A stretch of DNA of 64,000 nucleotides from Tricholoma matsutake. Lineage: Eukaryota > Basidiomycota > Agaricomycetes > Agaricales > Tricholomataceae. This document shows positions 47,654-57,663 of the stretch, piece by piece; position 1 is the first letter of the stretch, and the number at the start of each line of letters is the position of its first letter. The stretch spans positions 6,076,001 through 6,140,000 of the forward strand of contig AP026543.1 in assembly GCA_026075535.2 (NCBI GenBank). The letters run 5' to 3'. The position numbers and the translations under genes are program-made. The notes under the pieces are model-generated. The model made no database searches. It had not been told where the DNA came from and saw only the letters and a list, made by a program, of their open reading frames with translations.

Positions 47654-48366
47654 TCACCCCTCAGGGGTGAGCATGCAAATATCCTGATGATGGGGACATG
47701 CTCTGGCCATGTGTCCAGTTTCCCCACAGTGGTAGCAGAGATCCAACCTATGTGTGCAGCTACAGGCTGCATCAATGTCCATTGGTACTGGGACATTGAC
47801 AGCTGGTGTGGGAGTCTGATGGACAGGAATGGGGTTACACTGGGGAAGGGTTTGATTGAAGGTGTAGGGTGCATGAGTGGTAGTTGGAGCATGGAATGCA
47901 GCATTAAACACCATATTTGTGAGTTGGTTCTCATCACAGAGTGAAGCAGCTTCATACCAAGCATAAATATCATTGTCTGCCAGGCACCCTTCCAACATCT
48001 GTGCAATCTGGTCCTGAATCTCTCAATTGAGGCCCCGTCAGAACTTCACCACAACTGGTAGCCCACTCCCATATCCTGCCATGTCCACCAAATCCTTAAA
48101 CCTGTCGATATAATTGTCCATGGATCAATCTGCCTGATGGTAAGAGGATGACTCAAGCTGTGTCACTGCTCAGTGGTGCTCATTGAGGGGACAGAAGTGG
48201 CATACAAACTCTGCTCAAAAGTCACCCCAAGTGGAGAAAGGTAGAGAACCAAGCTCTTTAGTTTGGCATAGAATATGGTCCACGTAGAGACAGGCACATT
48301 CAGATTTCATATATGTAAAGGCCCAATAAATTTTTGCAGCCTTGTTGACAAATTGATGTGACTGGA
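47654..48366 (-). pseudogene. Gypsy-A gag C-terminal part
   Basis: QFVNKAAKIYWAFTYMKSEC, then a capsid-like segment with stops, and the nucleocapsid zinc knuckle CYHCGETGHMARACP (near 47,730). The upstream half lies at 52157-52439 beyond the nested LTR element; the two halves are offset by one base. Confidence 0.8.
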
Positions 48367-48371
48367 GACTG

Positions 48372-48555
48372 TGGAAGGAAGCTGGAGCTTCCAACACTCA
48401 AGGACACGAAACTATAAGGAACTTAGTATAATTCGAGGGGGGATTCTAGAATACAGTACACAAGTATTCGAGTATAGCCTATATACTAATGGAATAACAT
48501 GTGATAACAGAGTTGCATGTGATAATGGTTTGATGATGTAAGAGGCACTCTTACA
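48372..48555. repeat. Left LTR of non-coding LTR element copy 1
   Basis: 184 bp, followed by the conserved word ctctctcatactcc and a poly-A/poly-G stretch, as in copy 2. Confidence 0.88.
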
Positions 48556-51500
48556 CTCTCTCATACTCCAAAAAAATGACTGGGGGGGTTGTATCAACAA
48601 GTCATAGGCACACTTTACACATCGGTGAAAACATTGAGTTGCCTGGTAGTGGACTGATGATGAAAGTGGGCATTGAATGTCACAGGCGTTGATGAGGACT
48701 GGTGTTGATGAGGATGGGGACAGGTGTTGAAGAGGGCGGGGACAGGTGCTGACAAGGACAGGGACAGGTGTTGATGAGGACATTGATGACGATGGGCATG
48801 GACAAGGGCATGGACAGGGCTGGTGATGTGGACAGGGCTGGTGATGTGAACAGGGCTGGTGACATGGATGGGGCTGGTGACGTGGACTGGGCTTGGCGGG
48901 GATGGTCAAATGATTCACCTCGGGGTGAGTTGGGGACAGCTGGGGCGGATGTGCAGTGAGAGGGGGACAGGGGGTGAACGGGGAGCTTCCGTGGATGTGG
49001 ATGGCATCCTCAGTGGCATGGCAGGGGTGTAGGTTACAGGTGTTGGTGAGATGGCTCATCTCTGGGTGTTCTGGGGTGAGCCAAGGGGCCGGGATTATTT
49101 TGCACGTCCTACTGCATCTAGCTGCATAATTTGTCGTTCCAGAGATAGGGCCAGTGTTCCAGAGTGTGGCAGAGCAAAGGATTTGGCTGTCATCAACAGG
49201 CACGTCAACGATGATGTTGCAGTCGTTTTGGGTTGTTTGAGATGTGGAACAGGGAGCAGGGGTACAGGCTGGGGGGACAGAGGGGTCTAGGCAGTGGTAT
49301 GGTTGTCGTTGGGGATCCTGGAACCAGCAGAGCCATTCCATCGAGCAGCAGACGTGTTTTGATGAATGCATCCATGCATAGACAGCATCCGTGTTGTTAG
49401 CATAGATGTAGGTGATGGGGGGGAAAACCAAGTGAGTCTGAGAAGGTGTGGAAACAAAAGAGAAATCCTGAATGACGGCATTAGGACTTGAACTGTGCAG
49501 GATGCTGTTCCTGATGTGAAGTGGAGGGGGCATGAGTCTGTGGTTTGGTGCATGGGCATAGGGGTGTTGGGGGTGCAAGAGTTGTGGATGTGCTGTGTAC
49601 TGGGAGTTTGGGGGGGGGTTTGACAGAGGGGTGCATCAAGTCGGGGGCGGTGATGGGGGAGGATGGGACTGGTGGCAAGGTGTGTTCATGGCTGAGTTGG
49701 GGTGAACAAGTCGGGGAACAGAGTCACAACAATACAGTCCAAAAGCAGCAATATGAGGTGAACACTACATGGAGTGCTGCTGAGCAGATCCAGGATGTTG
49801 TTGACAAGCTGGGGGGGACAGGGATGCATGTGGTGGTGCCGTTAGGTGTTCTGGGGTGGTTGAGGTGGGGAGTGGTCGTCGTCTGTCATTGATGTTGTTG
49901 TTGATGGCTGTGATGTGGCAGGGTTCAGAACAGGGTCAGGGTGCATAATGGGGAGGTTGTGGACTGGGCTGTTGGGGGTTCTTGACAACATAGTTATTGT
50001 TGATGGGGGCTGTGTGAGTGTCGTTGGTGATGATGTGCCAGGTGATGATGATGGCAGGGGGTTGGGACAGGGACAGGAGGGTGCTCTGAGGGCTTGTAGT
50101 TATCCCAGAGCAGGGGGCAAAGTGGTGGGCATCAGAGGAGAGTCGAGGCTGGCAAAACAAGGGTGTGAGAGCTCAATGGGTCAGGCTAGGCAAATGCGAC
50201 ATGAGGGGCTGGGGCACAAGATGGGGAGGTGAACAGGGAGCGAGGGGGGCCAATATGGTGGGGGGGGGTCTGAGCCGAGCAGGGGTGCATAGAAAGCGAA
50301 CGAGGTGCAGGCAATAAAGAGGGGGTGTCAACAGTTGTCATCAGCATCGTCAGTGACACAGCAGGGGTGTATCACACAGACGACATCCAAATGGCGCATT
50401 TACGATGGGTCTGGGGTGAGCTGGGTGGCTGGGACGGGGTTGGCAGTGAATGGGGGTGTCGATGATGATGTGGCGGTGAGACGGGGTGGTTCTGGGTACA
50501 GACGGGGGGCTGAGGATCGAGCTGGGGTGAGTGGTGCTGTTGTAGGCTTCCTGGACTGTCATCAAGAAGGGCGAGGCTGGTGGGGTGGTTTCGTCGAGTA
50601 CAGGGTGTGTTCCATTTGCAGGGTTGCAGACTGTTGCTGTGGGCTGTTGATCGTCTGGGTACCTGTCTCTGAGGTGGTAGAGGTGGTCCGGATGCCAGAG
50701 GGGGCCCAAGCCATCGTTTCTGGGGTGGCTGCAGCCAGTGTTGTTGCCATTGACAATGACGATGTGGTGCTGGCAGTGGCAGGCTCAGGGGGGCTGGGAA
50801 CTCGGCCGTGGGGCTGTGAGTGGAGTTGGCAGTGTGTGCCATTGTTTTCAAGGTTTTTGGGACTGGTTTGGGGCAAGGGAAGGGGTGGTGGTGGCAGTTG
50901 TCCAGGGTGCGAACAGGAAAAAAATTCCAACATCGTTCGATGCCAGAATGGTGTTGGACAGAGGGGGGGGCCGCAAAACGAGACACAGGGGGCTGAAAGG
51001 TGGTGGGCAAAGGTTTGGGAGTTGGCTGTATTTATGAGAGGCCAGGCGCATTTATGTGAGGTTGGGTGCATAACTGAAAGACTGGGCACATTTACAAGAG
51101 GTCGAGCATATAAATGAAAGCCTGGGCATGTTTACGAGAGGCTGGTTGTGAGACGCATTGTGGTGAGGAGGAAGCAAGCGGAGAGGTGCAACATGAGAAA
51201 ATGAGGGAAGGTTCTGTCAAGAAAGGATGAGGAAAGGGTGGTGAGCATGTGTATAATTGTGAAGAGAGTTGTGGCTGCGATACGCTGGTGGAAGGTGACT
51301 ATTTTTGAGATCATGATGAGTGGAGGAGAACTATAACTCCCGGGAGTTGGATGTGAAAACATGGCTGGAGGGGTAGGCAACCAGAGTTGGATGTGAAGAC
51401 GTGGCTGGAGGGGTAGGCAATGAGGAAGTGGAGGCGGTTGGGGATGGGGATACAGAAGGGATGGGGTGATTTGCACTACCGGGCCGTAGGCATCGAGACC

Positions 51501-51968
51501 TTGCATTGGCGGAGTCATAGAACGTGTGTTGTAATCCAGAAATTGGAGACGGCTGCATACCAGGGGCCAGGGATTGCGCTAAGAGGAGACAAGAAGAGGT
51601 TGTAGATGGCCCGAAAGAGGATGTAGGTGAAGGCGACAGAAGCTGCAACGAAAATGAGGTTGGGAGAAAACCAAGAGACGGATAAGGAGATTGTAGAAGC
51701 CATTGTGTAATGAGAAACCAGGATTAAGTGGGTTGGCAAGAACTGGGGGATAGAGAGAAGAAAGACTTGAATGAATTCTAGGGAGGTCCCTTGGTGCAGG
51801 GGCAGTGAGCAAGTGTCGAGTGAGCGGGTAGCTTAGTGTTGTCAAGGTACAGTGTTCAGCGTGAAAAATTAGACTGTTTTTGAAAATTCCAGGGTCGGCG
51901 TGGTTTTGGGAAAAGAGCATGTGAGAGAGAATAGAGTGTTGATAGTAAGTTCATTATAAAAAAAAAGT
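48556..51968 (-). other. Interior of non-coding LTR element copy 1, with long low-complexity ORF
   Basis: Minus strand 49578-48412 is open for 388 codons and reads into the LTR; it is Pro/His/Cys-rich (HHQPCPHHQPC repeats), arising from gacagggctggtgatgtg-type tandem repeats at 48,670-48,890. Another minus-strand region, 51089-50372, is open in several frames at once, a sign of biased composition. I see no known domain. Confidence 0.5.
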
Positions 51969-52151
51969 GGAAGGAAGCTGGAGCTTCCAACACTCAAGGA
52001 CACAAAACTATAAGGAACTTAGTATAATTCGAGGGGGGATTCTAGAATACAGTACACAAGTATTTGAGTATAGCCTATATACTAATGGAATAACATGTGA
52101 TAACAGAGTTGCATGTGATAATGGTTTGATGATGTAAGAGGCACTCTTACA
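51969..52151. repeat. Right LTR of non-coding LTR element copy 1
   Basis: 183 bp; differs from the left copy by cacgaaac/cacaaaac and attcgag/atttgag, both CG-to-CA/TG changes. Confidence 0.88.
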
Positions 52152-52156
52152 GACTG

Positions 52157-52439
52157 ATGTACAACTCACAGGAATTAAGGAATGCATGCCCCTGCACACA
52201 CACATCATTAAATTTGGCAGGGGGGGGGACAGTTTAATCTGGGCATACTCCTTAGTGGGCACATTAGGTGGTGCATCGTTATTGGGTGTGCTTGGAGTTG
52301 CAATGGGGGGAATGTTGGTTGTGGAGCTAGTCTGAAGGGTTCTGACAAAGTTTTTGATCATAGATTTAAGCAAATCAATTTGCACACGCATTCTGGTAAT
52401 GTCACTTTCAAGCGCATCGAGGCATTCTGATGCATCCAT
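52157..52439 (-). pseudogene. Gypsy-A gag N-terminal part
   Basis: Likely start MDASECLDALESDITRM (ATG 52439), a short helical region (QIDLLKSMIKNFVRTLQ), then proline-rich sequence to the nested element. The upstream open frame that reaches into the LTR lacks an ATG. Confidence 0.65.
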
Positions 52440-52604
52440 GGCGCTAGGGGGAGTGTTAAGCAAGAATGGCGGCGCACTGAAGGTGGGACTGTTGGGAATG
52501 GTGTGTAGGGAGTCTATGGAGCTTTGGGAAGTGTTGTCTATTCTGTACCTGCCTATCTTGGGCAGTGCATTTGCAATTTCATGCCTTAGGAGAGAATTTT
52601 CTAC

Positions 52605-52742
52605 TATAAGGGCAATGTTAGAGGCCACTTAATTAATGGACTAGCAAAGGGAAATCCAAAGTTAAAATTATAGTACATATTACAGGGATTGGAGGCACAC
52701 CTAGCAAATGGAAATCTGGAGAGAAAACTCTAAGGACCCCTC
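52605..52742 (-). repeat. Gypsy-A 5' LTR, truncated
   Basis: Matches the inner about 138 bp of the 36114-36555 LTR and stops abruptly at 52742 where the composite element starts. Confidence 0.8.
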
Positions 52743-52947
52743 ATGATAAAGTACAATTAAGGCAGCGATATAACCATTAGACTAAAGCATCATTACAGGT
52801 AAGTAGTTTTATCTCTCTATGTACCGCCCCGGCTGTGATGACAAATCAACACAGCCACATCATCAACAACACTGGCACATCACCACCACCACAGTCAATG
52901 GTGCTGCCTCCTCCTTACCTCCTACCCCAATAACCAACAACGGGAAT

Positions 52948-53047
52948 GAGCCCAAACGACGGTATTGTCATTTGGGCTCACTTGTAAGTGTTTTTTTACA
53001 TGTTTTTTGTTGTTTTGTTTAACAAACTGAATTTTCCTTAATGATAA
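52948..53047 (+). repeat. Hairpin-intron module 3
   Basis: Hairpin GAGCCCAAACGAC...GTCATTTGGGCTC, then GTAAGT at 52984. The 3' half is less clear: AACTGAAT branch-like and an AG near 53047. Confidence 0.45.
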
Positions 53048-53311
53048 GTTTTATCTATGTTATAATGATGCCACAGCCTCAAAACCACGACAATGGCTGA
53101 CACAGTCACCACCCTAGGACCCAGAACCACCGCCACAAGCAACTGCTCACGGGGTGGGAATGGGTACAACTGCAAAACGGCAGGACAACAGTGACACTGA
53201 CTTGGCCAAACAAAATGACAATGCAACAAGGTGACTGGAGATGACTGGGAGATGGAATGACAAGGGGACAAGTGGGAAACAATGAAAGGAAGGCAAAGCA
53301 AACGAAGAAAA

Positions 53312-53403
53312 GGCCCAAGAGACGTCAAATGACATCTCTTGGGCCATTGGTAAGTTTTTTTTTCTTGTCCTTTCCTTATTTTGTTACTAACAAACTTTTT
53401 TAG
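53312..53403 (+). repeat. Hairpin-intron module 4
   Basis: Hairpin GGCCCAAGAGACGTC...GACATCTCTTGGGCC, then GTAAGT at 53350, TTACTAAC at 53384-53391 and TTTTTTAG ending 53403: 54 nt with canonical fungal intron signals. Confidence 0.7.
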
Positions 53404-53830
53404 GTATTATCTAGTACTGCTGATGATGATGAGCACTCAGAACCACTGCCGCGAGCAGCTGCTCTCAGGGTGGGAATGGGTGCAACTTTGAAATGACAAG
53501 AATGGCAACCCCAACAGAACAATGAGACAATGAGACACAGCCCCTGCCCCCAGCCCTCACGCCCACCATGCAGGACGCACCACCTGCCTCCAGCCTCACA
53601 AGCAACTGCTCGTGGGGTGGATGGTGGGTGGAATGACGATGATGGCAGGGAATGATGACAGCACCCGCCCCAACCCTACAAGCCACTGCTCGTAGGGTGG
53701 ATGATGGGTGGAACGATGACAATTAGGGGAGATGCCAACGACAGCAAGCACCCCCCATAACCACTGCAGGCAACTGCTTGCGGGGTGGATGGGGGGTGCA
53801 AGAGTGCAGGTACCGACAGGGAGACAAAAA

Positions 53831-53921
53831 AGGCCCAAGAGACGTCAATGTCTCTTGGGTCCTAGGTAAGTTTTTTTTTCTTTTCTCATTTTGTTTTTCG
53901 ATGCTAACTAACTTTTTTTAG
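53831..53921 (+). repeat. Hairpin-intron module 5
   Basis: Hairpin GGCCCAAGAGACGT...TGTCTCTTGGGTCC, CTAG, GTAAGT at 53866, GCTAACTAAC near 53903 and TTTTTTTAG ending 53921: 56 nt. Confidence 0.7.
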
Positions 53922-54313
53922 GTACAAACTACTACGACGACAATGGGGGGACACCACCACCACCACTGCTGCAAGCCCCTGCTCGCAGGGTGGAAGGTGA
54001 GGGGGAAGGGAGATGACAACAAGAGTGGGGACACCCATGACAACACCCACCTCACACCTACGAGCATCTGCTTGTGGGGTGGTTCGGGGGGGAGAAGAAT
54101 GGGGACAGGAGAGCGAGACAGCCAGGGGACAACCCGGGGAGAGATGAATGCTGCCATGAGCAACTGCTCATGGTGGGTGTTTTTAATTTATTTTTATAAT
54201 TGATAGTTACGGCCCCCTTCCCTTGAGCTTGGGAGGGGAGGGCCTAGTATTATACATATTAATTACCCCTCGCACAGATGCAAGGGGGTCAATTTGATAA
54301 TCTATTCATGATA

Positions 54314-57257
54314 CAGTGTTCCGGCGGTCCTTGACACACCACCACTTCTTGACACACTTGGCTCTAGCATGCTCAAATCACATCTGTTTGTCTAGATTCA
54401 TTGACAAAAACTGCTCTACTATGTTCCATCTTGCTCCATAAAAATCTCAATTTTTTTGGGAATGCTGTTGAAGCAGTATTCCAGCCATTACACCAAATTG
54501 GCCAAATTTGGAAATGTGGCAACTTTTCGACAGAGATTATATACCGTTCAGAACAGATTCTCATAAATATAAAAACTAGGCCTATAAGTGACACAGGAAC
54601 ACTACATTTTGACCATAAAAAGAGTACAATCAGGCCAGAAATGATGCTGCAAAAAATCGGCCAAATTATGATCCTTGTTGAGCATGACAATGTGAGAACC
54701 CTGATCCCATTGCTTCCATCTGCAACTCTCTGGGCCTCACCTACCACATTGGATTGACAGCTGATGGAACACTGATGGTAGGATGCGCTCTTTTTGAAAG
54801 AGTGAAGACTCAAGCACAATGACAGGCAACAAATACACATTATCAGGCAGCTATTGATGAATATCTACACGAGCAAGAAAAGCCAGTGGGTACCAAAAAA
54901 TGTGGTCTACGCGTCATTGCAGAGAGGCACAATGTCCAATATAGGACACTTGGGCACCTTGCCAATGGAGGACGATCAATCTCAGCATTTAACATGTCAA
55001 AAAGGAAGTTGACTTACCCTGAAGAGTGCATCCTCGTGGACTTCATTTTGGAATCTGCTGACCGTGCACTCCCACTAACCCCGAAACAGATCAAGATACA
55101 TGCCAATGGAATCCTGGCATACTGAGAGGAGCCCGTCAAGCCAGTTGGAGGGTCCTGGGTAGAAAGGTTTTTGGAGAGGTACCGAGATGAGTTACAGACT
55201 CACTGGTCAAGCCCATTAGCAACAGAACGAGCAAAGTCTTTGAACAAGGAAGCAGTTGAGCACTGGTTTAAGCTTGTTGAGGAGAGGCTTGTGAAGAGAG
55301 GAATCAAGAAACACAATATCTATGGGATGGACAAGAGTGGCTTCCCACCTTCACATCAAGGTATGGAGCAAGTAATTGGTCGCCGAGGTTTGAAGATCCA
55401 GCACAAGGCAGGAAGCGTGAATCACAAGAATGTTACAGCACTGGTCACAATCTGTGCTGACAGAATGACACTAAAGCCTACAATCATTTTCAAGGGTCGC
55501 AACTTTATGAAGAGCTGGGGTGAAGACAACCTGTCAGAAGCATCGTGAGCATAATCTCAATTCAAGGAAGTGAAAACTAATGCAGGATAATAGAATCTGT
55601 GTCTCGGAAAATGGTTGGACCGATGGCGGCCTTGCTCTTGAATGGATGAAGAAAGACTTTGACCCACAGACAAAAGAGAAAGCTGCAGGTGAGACTCGGG
55701 TCCTTCTGATGGATGGCCATAGCTCTCACTACACAGCAGACCTGCTGGAATATTGCTTAGAAAACGACATTAAGGTTATTGGTTACCCACCTCATTGCAC
55801 ACATGCATTACAGGGCCTTGATGTAGTCTGCTTTGTGAAGATGAAGGTGGCATGGAAGGAAGAGATAAATGCCTTTGAAGAGCTGCACAGACGGTCAGTA
55901 GACAAGGGAGACTTCTGTGGTGTCTTTGGGCGAGCATATATCCTTGCGTTTACCAAAGAAAATATTGAAGCAGCTTTTGCTGCTACAGGAATCCACCCCT
56001 TCGATCCAAATGTTGTGAGGCCAGAACAGATGAAGCCAGCTGAGGCGACATCGACCCGATCATCATTCCCCCTTCTGCAGCCAAGTCCTGTGCACACAGT
56101 AATAGTAGCATGTCGAAATCATGAGTTTATGCACCAAGAGTGCCATCCTGATTCACCACCCATGCCTGCTGGCCCATCTACTTTTCCAGGATCATTGTCG
56201 GATGATCATACAATTGACCCTGCACTATGGAGTACACCGAAATGCCGCCATGACATCAACCCTGCTTCAAATCCAGATCTTGTGACTCCATCAAAGCGAA
56301 TGCACTACCTTGCTGCAGGTCTGGCAAACACCTCGTCAGGATCCATTCTCATCTCAAAAGTGCATGCCTCTCACCTTGAGATGTTGAAACTTGTAGCTCC
56401 ACCAGTCATTGACCATGTTCCTCGTGAGCTGGAACATCCAGACTGGGGCCTCCTTTCATCAAAAACCACCTCAGCTCAACTCCCCAGAGAAGTGTTGGAG
56501 AAACAGGCTGGTGGTCTTGAAGAAAGCCTTGAACATGCACAGAAATTGATTATGGTGCAGCAGATCATCAATGAGGGTGCAAATGCACAGCTGGCTGTTA
56601 TGAACCTAACTAATATCAAGCTGAACCAGAGTCTACACGTCAAAGAGACAAGAAAGAAGACTGACTGAACAGTCATGTACCCTGGAGGTAAAGGTCAACA
56701 TTTGACAGCTATCAAAGTTATTGAGCAGAAATGAAAGCTGGAAAAGGAAAAGGAGCAGGAGCAGGTAGAGTGCAAGGGGAAATTGAAAGGCAGAAAAGGA
56801 GAGGCTGGAATTAGAGTGGAAGGAGATGCTGGAGGACTATGCTCATCAAGTTGCGCAGTGGGAAGAAACCTGTAAGAAGCTGTGCGAGCAGCGTGTGTTG
56901 GTCAAAGACCTGCCAAAGAAGCCTAAGTGACCGCTAAAACCAAAACCAAAGGAGGTAGATGACAACAATGGGGTTGGCAATGATGAAGACGATGGCGATG
57001 GTGATGGTAATTGATAATTGATAAGCTGATTAGGCAATGTCACACTGTGTCAAGGACTGCATTTCATGACAAAACCACTTCAAATAGTATTCTAAGTAAT
57101 TCGTTGGCTTCCGCTGTCTAATTTATCTTAGGACTTCGTAGAAATACACTCAAGATATGCCCTCATGTTTCTGTGAACTCAGAATTCCCAAAAGTGGCAT
57201 GTGAGAAATGCAGTATACTGAACTCAATCTACTGTGACAAGGACCACCGGAACACTG
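54314..57257 (+). mobile_element. pogo-like (Tc1/mariner superfamily) DNA transposon
   Basis: TIR CAGTGTTCCGGCGGTCCTTG at the left and the inverse of CAGTGTTCCGGTGGTCCTTG at the right, with TA duplication (54312-54313, 57258-57259). Contains one transposase pseudogene. Confidence 0.9.
54823..56668 (+). pseudogene. pogo-type transposase (DDE_1 superfamily)
   Basis: A helix-turn-helix region (GLRVIAERHNVQYRTLGHLANG) and CENP-B-like part (YPEECILVDFILESADR) precede the DDE core: YGMDKSGFPPSHQG (first D), LLMDGHSSHYTADLLEYC (second D), IGYPPHCTHALQGLDV and ATGIHPFDPNVV. The tail reaches 56668. TGA codons at 54820 and 55123 replace expected arginines. The junction at 55548-55579 looks like a short intron but does not keep the frame as read, so an indel is possible. 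Confidence 0.87.
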
Positions 57258-57309
57258 TATATAAAAAATTAGATTTCAGTAATAAATAGATATAATGTAT
57301 GTAACTTTA

Positions 57310-57645
57310 AATGACTACTTGGCTTAAGTGGTAGAGTGTGCATGTTTGGTCGTCATGTGATTGCTAGTCCAGAAGTCTGTTGGTTCAATTCCTGCTGTGC
57401 ACACATCATTTTGTGAGACTTATAAGAATTTCTCTAAGTCTGGAACTCAGACTTCACTTGGACAGTACTTTAAAGGTGTAAATAAATGCACAATTGATGT
57501 TGTCTGAGCAAAGTCCGAGCAAAGTCTGAGTGCAGTCCTAGGACAGTCTGAGTGTCCGAGCAGAGTCCGAGTGAAGTCCGAGGACAGTCCAAGTGTCCGA
57601 GTGTGTCCAAGCAGAGTCTGCTTGGACTGGGGGGGGAGTGTAAAG
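57310..57645 (+). mobile_element. tRNA-derived SINE-like unit, right arm of composite 2
   Basis: Box A TGGCTTAAGTGG (57320-57331) and box B GGTTCAATTCC (57382-57392). The tail consists of TCCGAGCAAAGTC-type repeats (57500-57625) and ends GGGGGGAGTGTAAAG, as in composite 1. Confidence 0.65.
57320..57392 (+). promoter_or_regulatory. Pol III internal promoter (box A and box B)
   Basis: Same arrangement as at 33555-33623; 50 bp between boxes. Confidence 0.6.
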
Positions 57646-57663
57646 TACTGAAAAGTGCAATTA

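Larger units (their letters stand above)
48372..52151. mobile_element. Non-coding LTR retroelement, copy 1
   Basis: LTRs 48372-48555 and 51969-52151 (184/183 bp) start TGGAAGGAAGCTGGAGC and end ACTCTTACA; they differ at CG/TG-type sites. Perfect 5-bp duplication GACTG (48367-48371, 52152-52156). The 3.4-kb interior has no gag, protease, RT or integrase. The right LTR is preceded by a poly-A/G tract. Confidence 0.88.
36114..52742 (-). mobile_element. Gypsy-A: chromodomain Ty3/Gypsy retrotransposon, multiply interrupted
   Basis: Minus orientation: 5' LTR remnant 52742-52605, gag from 52439, protease, RT, RNase H and integrase, 3' LTR 36555-36114. It is split by Gypsy-B (37941-45202) in integrase and by the non-coding LTR element (48372-52151) in gag. 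LTR termini are TGTAAGGG and CCCTTATA. The 5' LTR is cut at 52742 where composite 2 begins. Confidence 0.85.
53130..54180. repeat. Cluster of GAGCA-TGCTC hairpins in composite 2
   Basis: Copies near 53135, 53453, 53606, 53675, 53769, 53970, 54060 and 54155, each a variant of GCAAGCAACTGCTCGNGGGGTGG with compensating changes in the arms (for example gcgagc/gctc, tacgag/ttgt). Usually a run beginning gg(g)aatgggtg follows. Confidence 0.62.
52743..57645. mobile_element. Composite element 2 (SINE-hairpin-SINE), split by pogo element
   Basis: The left end retains only box A of a minus-strand SINE head (52784-52773) and the junction word CATTACAGGTAAGT shared with composite 1 (32036). The hairpin cluster 52820-54310 follows, then the pogo element at 54314-57257, then the plus-strand SINE-like unit ending at 57645 in GGGGGGAGTGTAAAG. 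The order of parts is the same as in composite 1. Confidence 0.6.

Noticed and set aside
50305..51117. 270-codon plus-strand ORF
   Set aside because: Glycine/valine-rich translation in a strongly G-biased strand, with equally long antisense frames; not supported as a gene.
52439..52628. Gag start inside the Gypsy-A LTR
   Set aside because: The open frame extends into the LTR but begins with GTG, not ATG; ATG 52439 is preferred.
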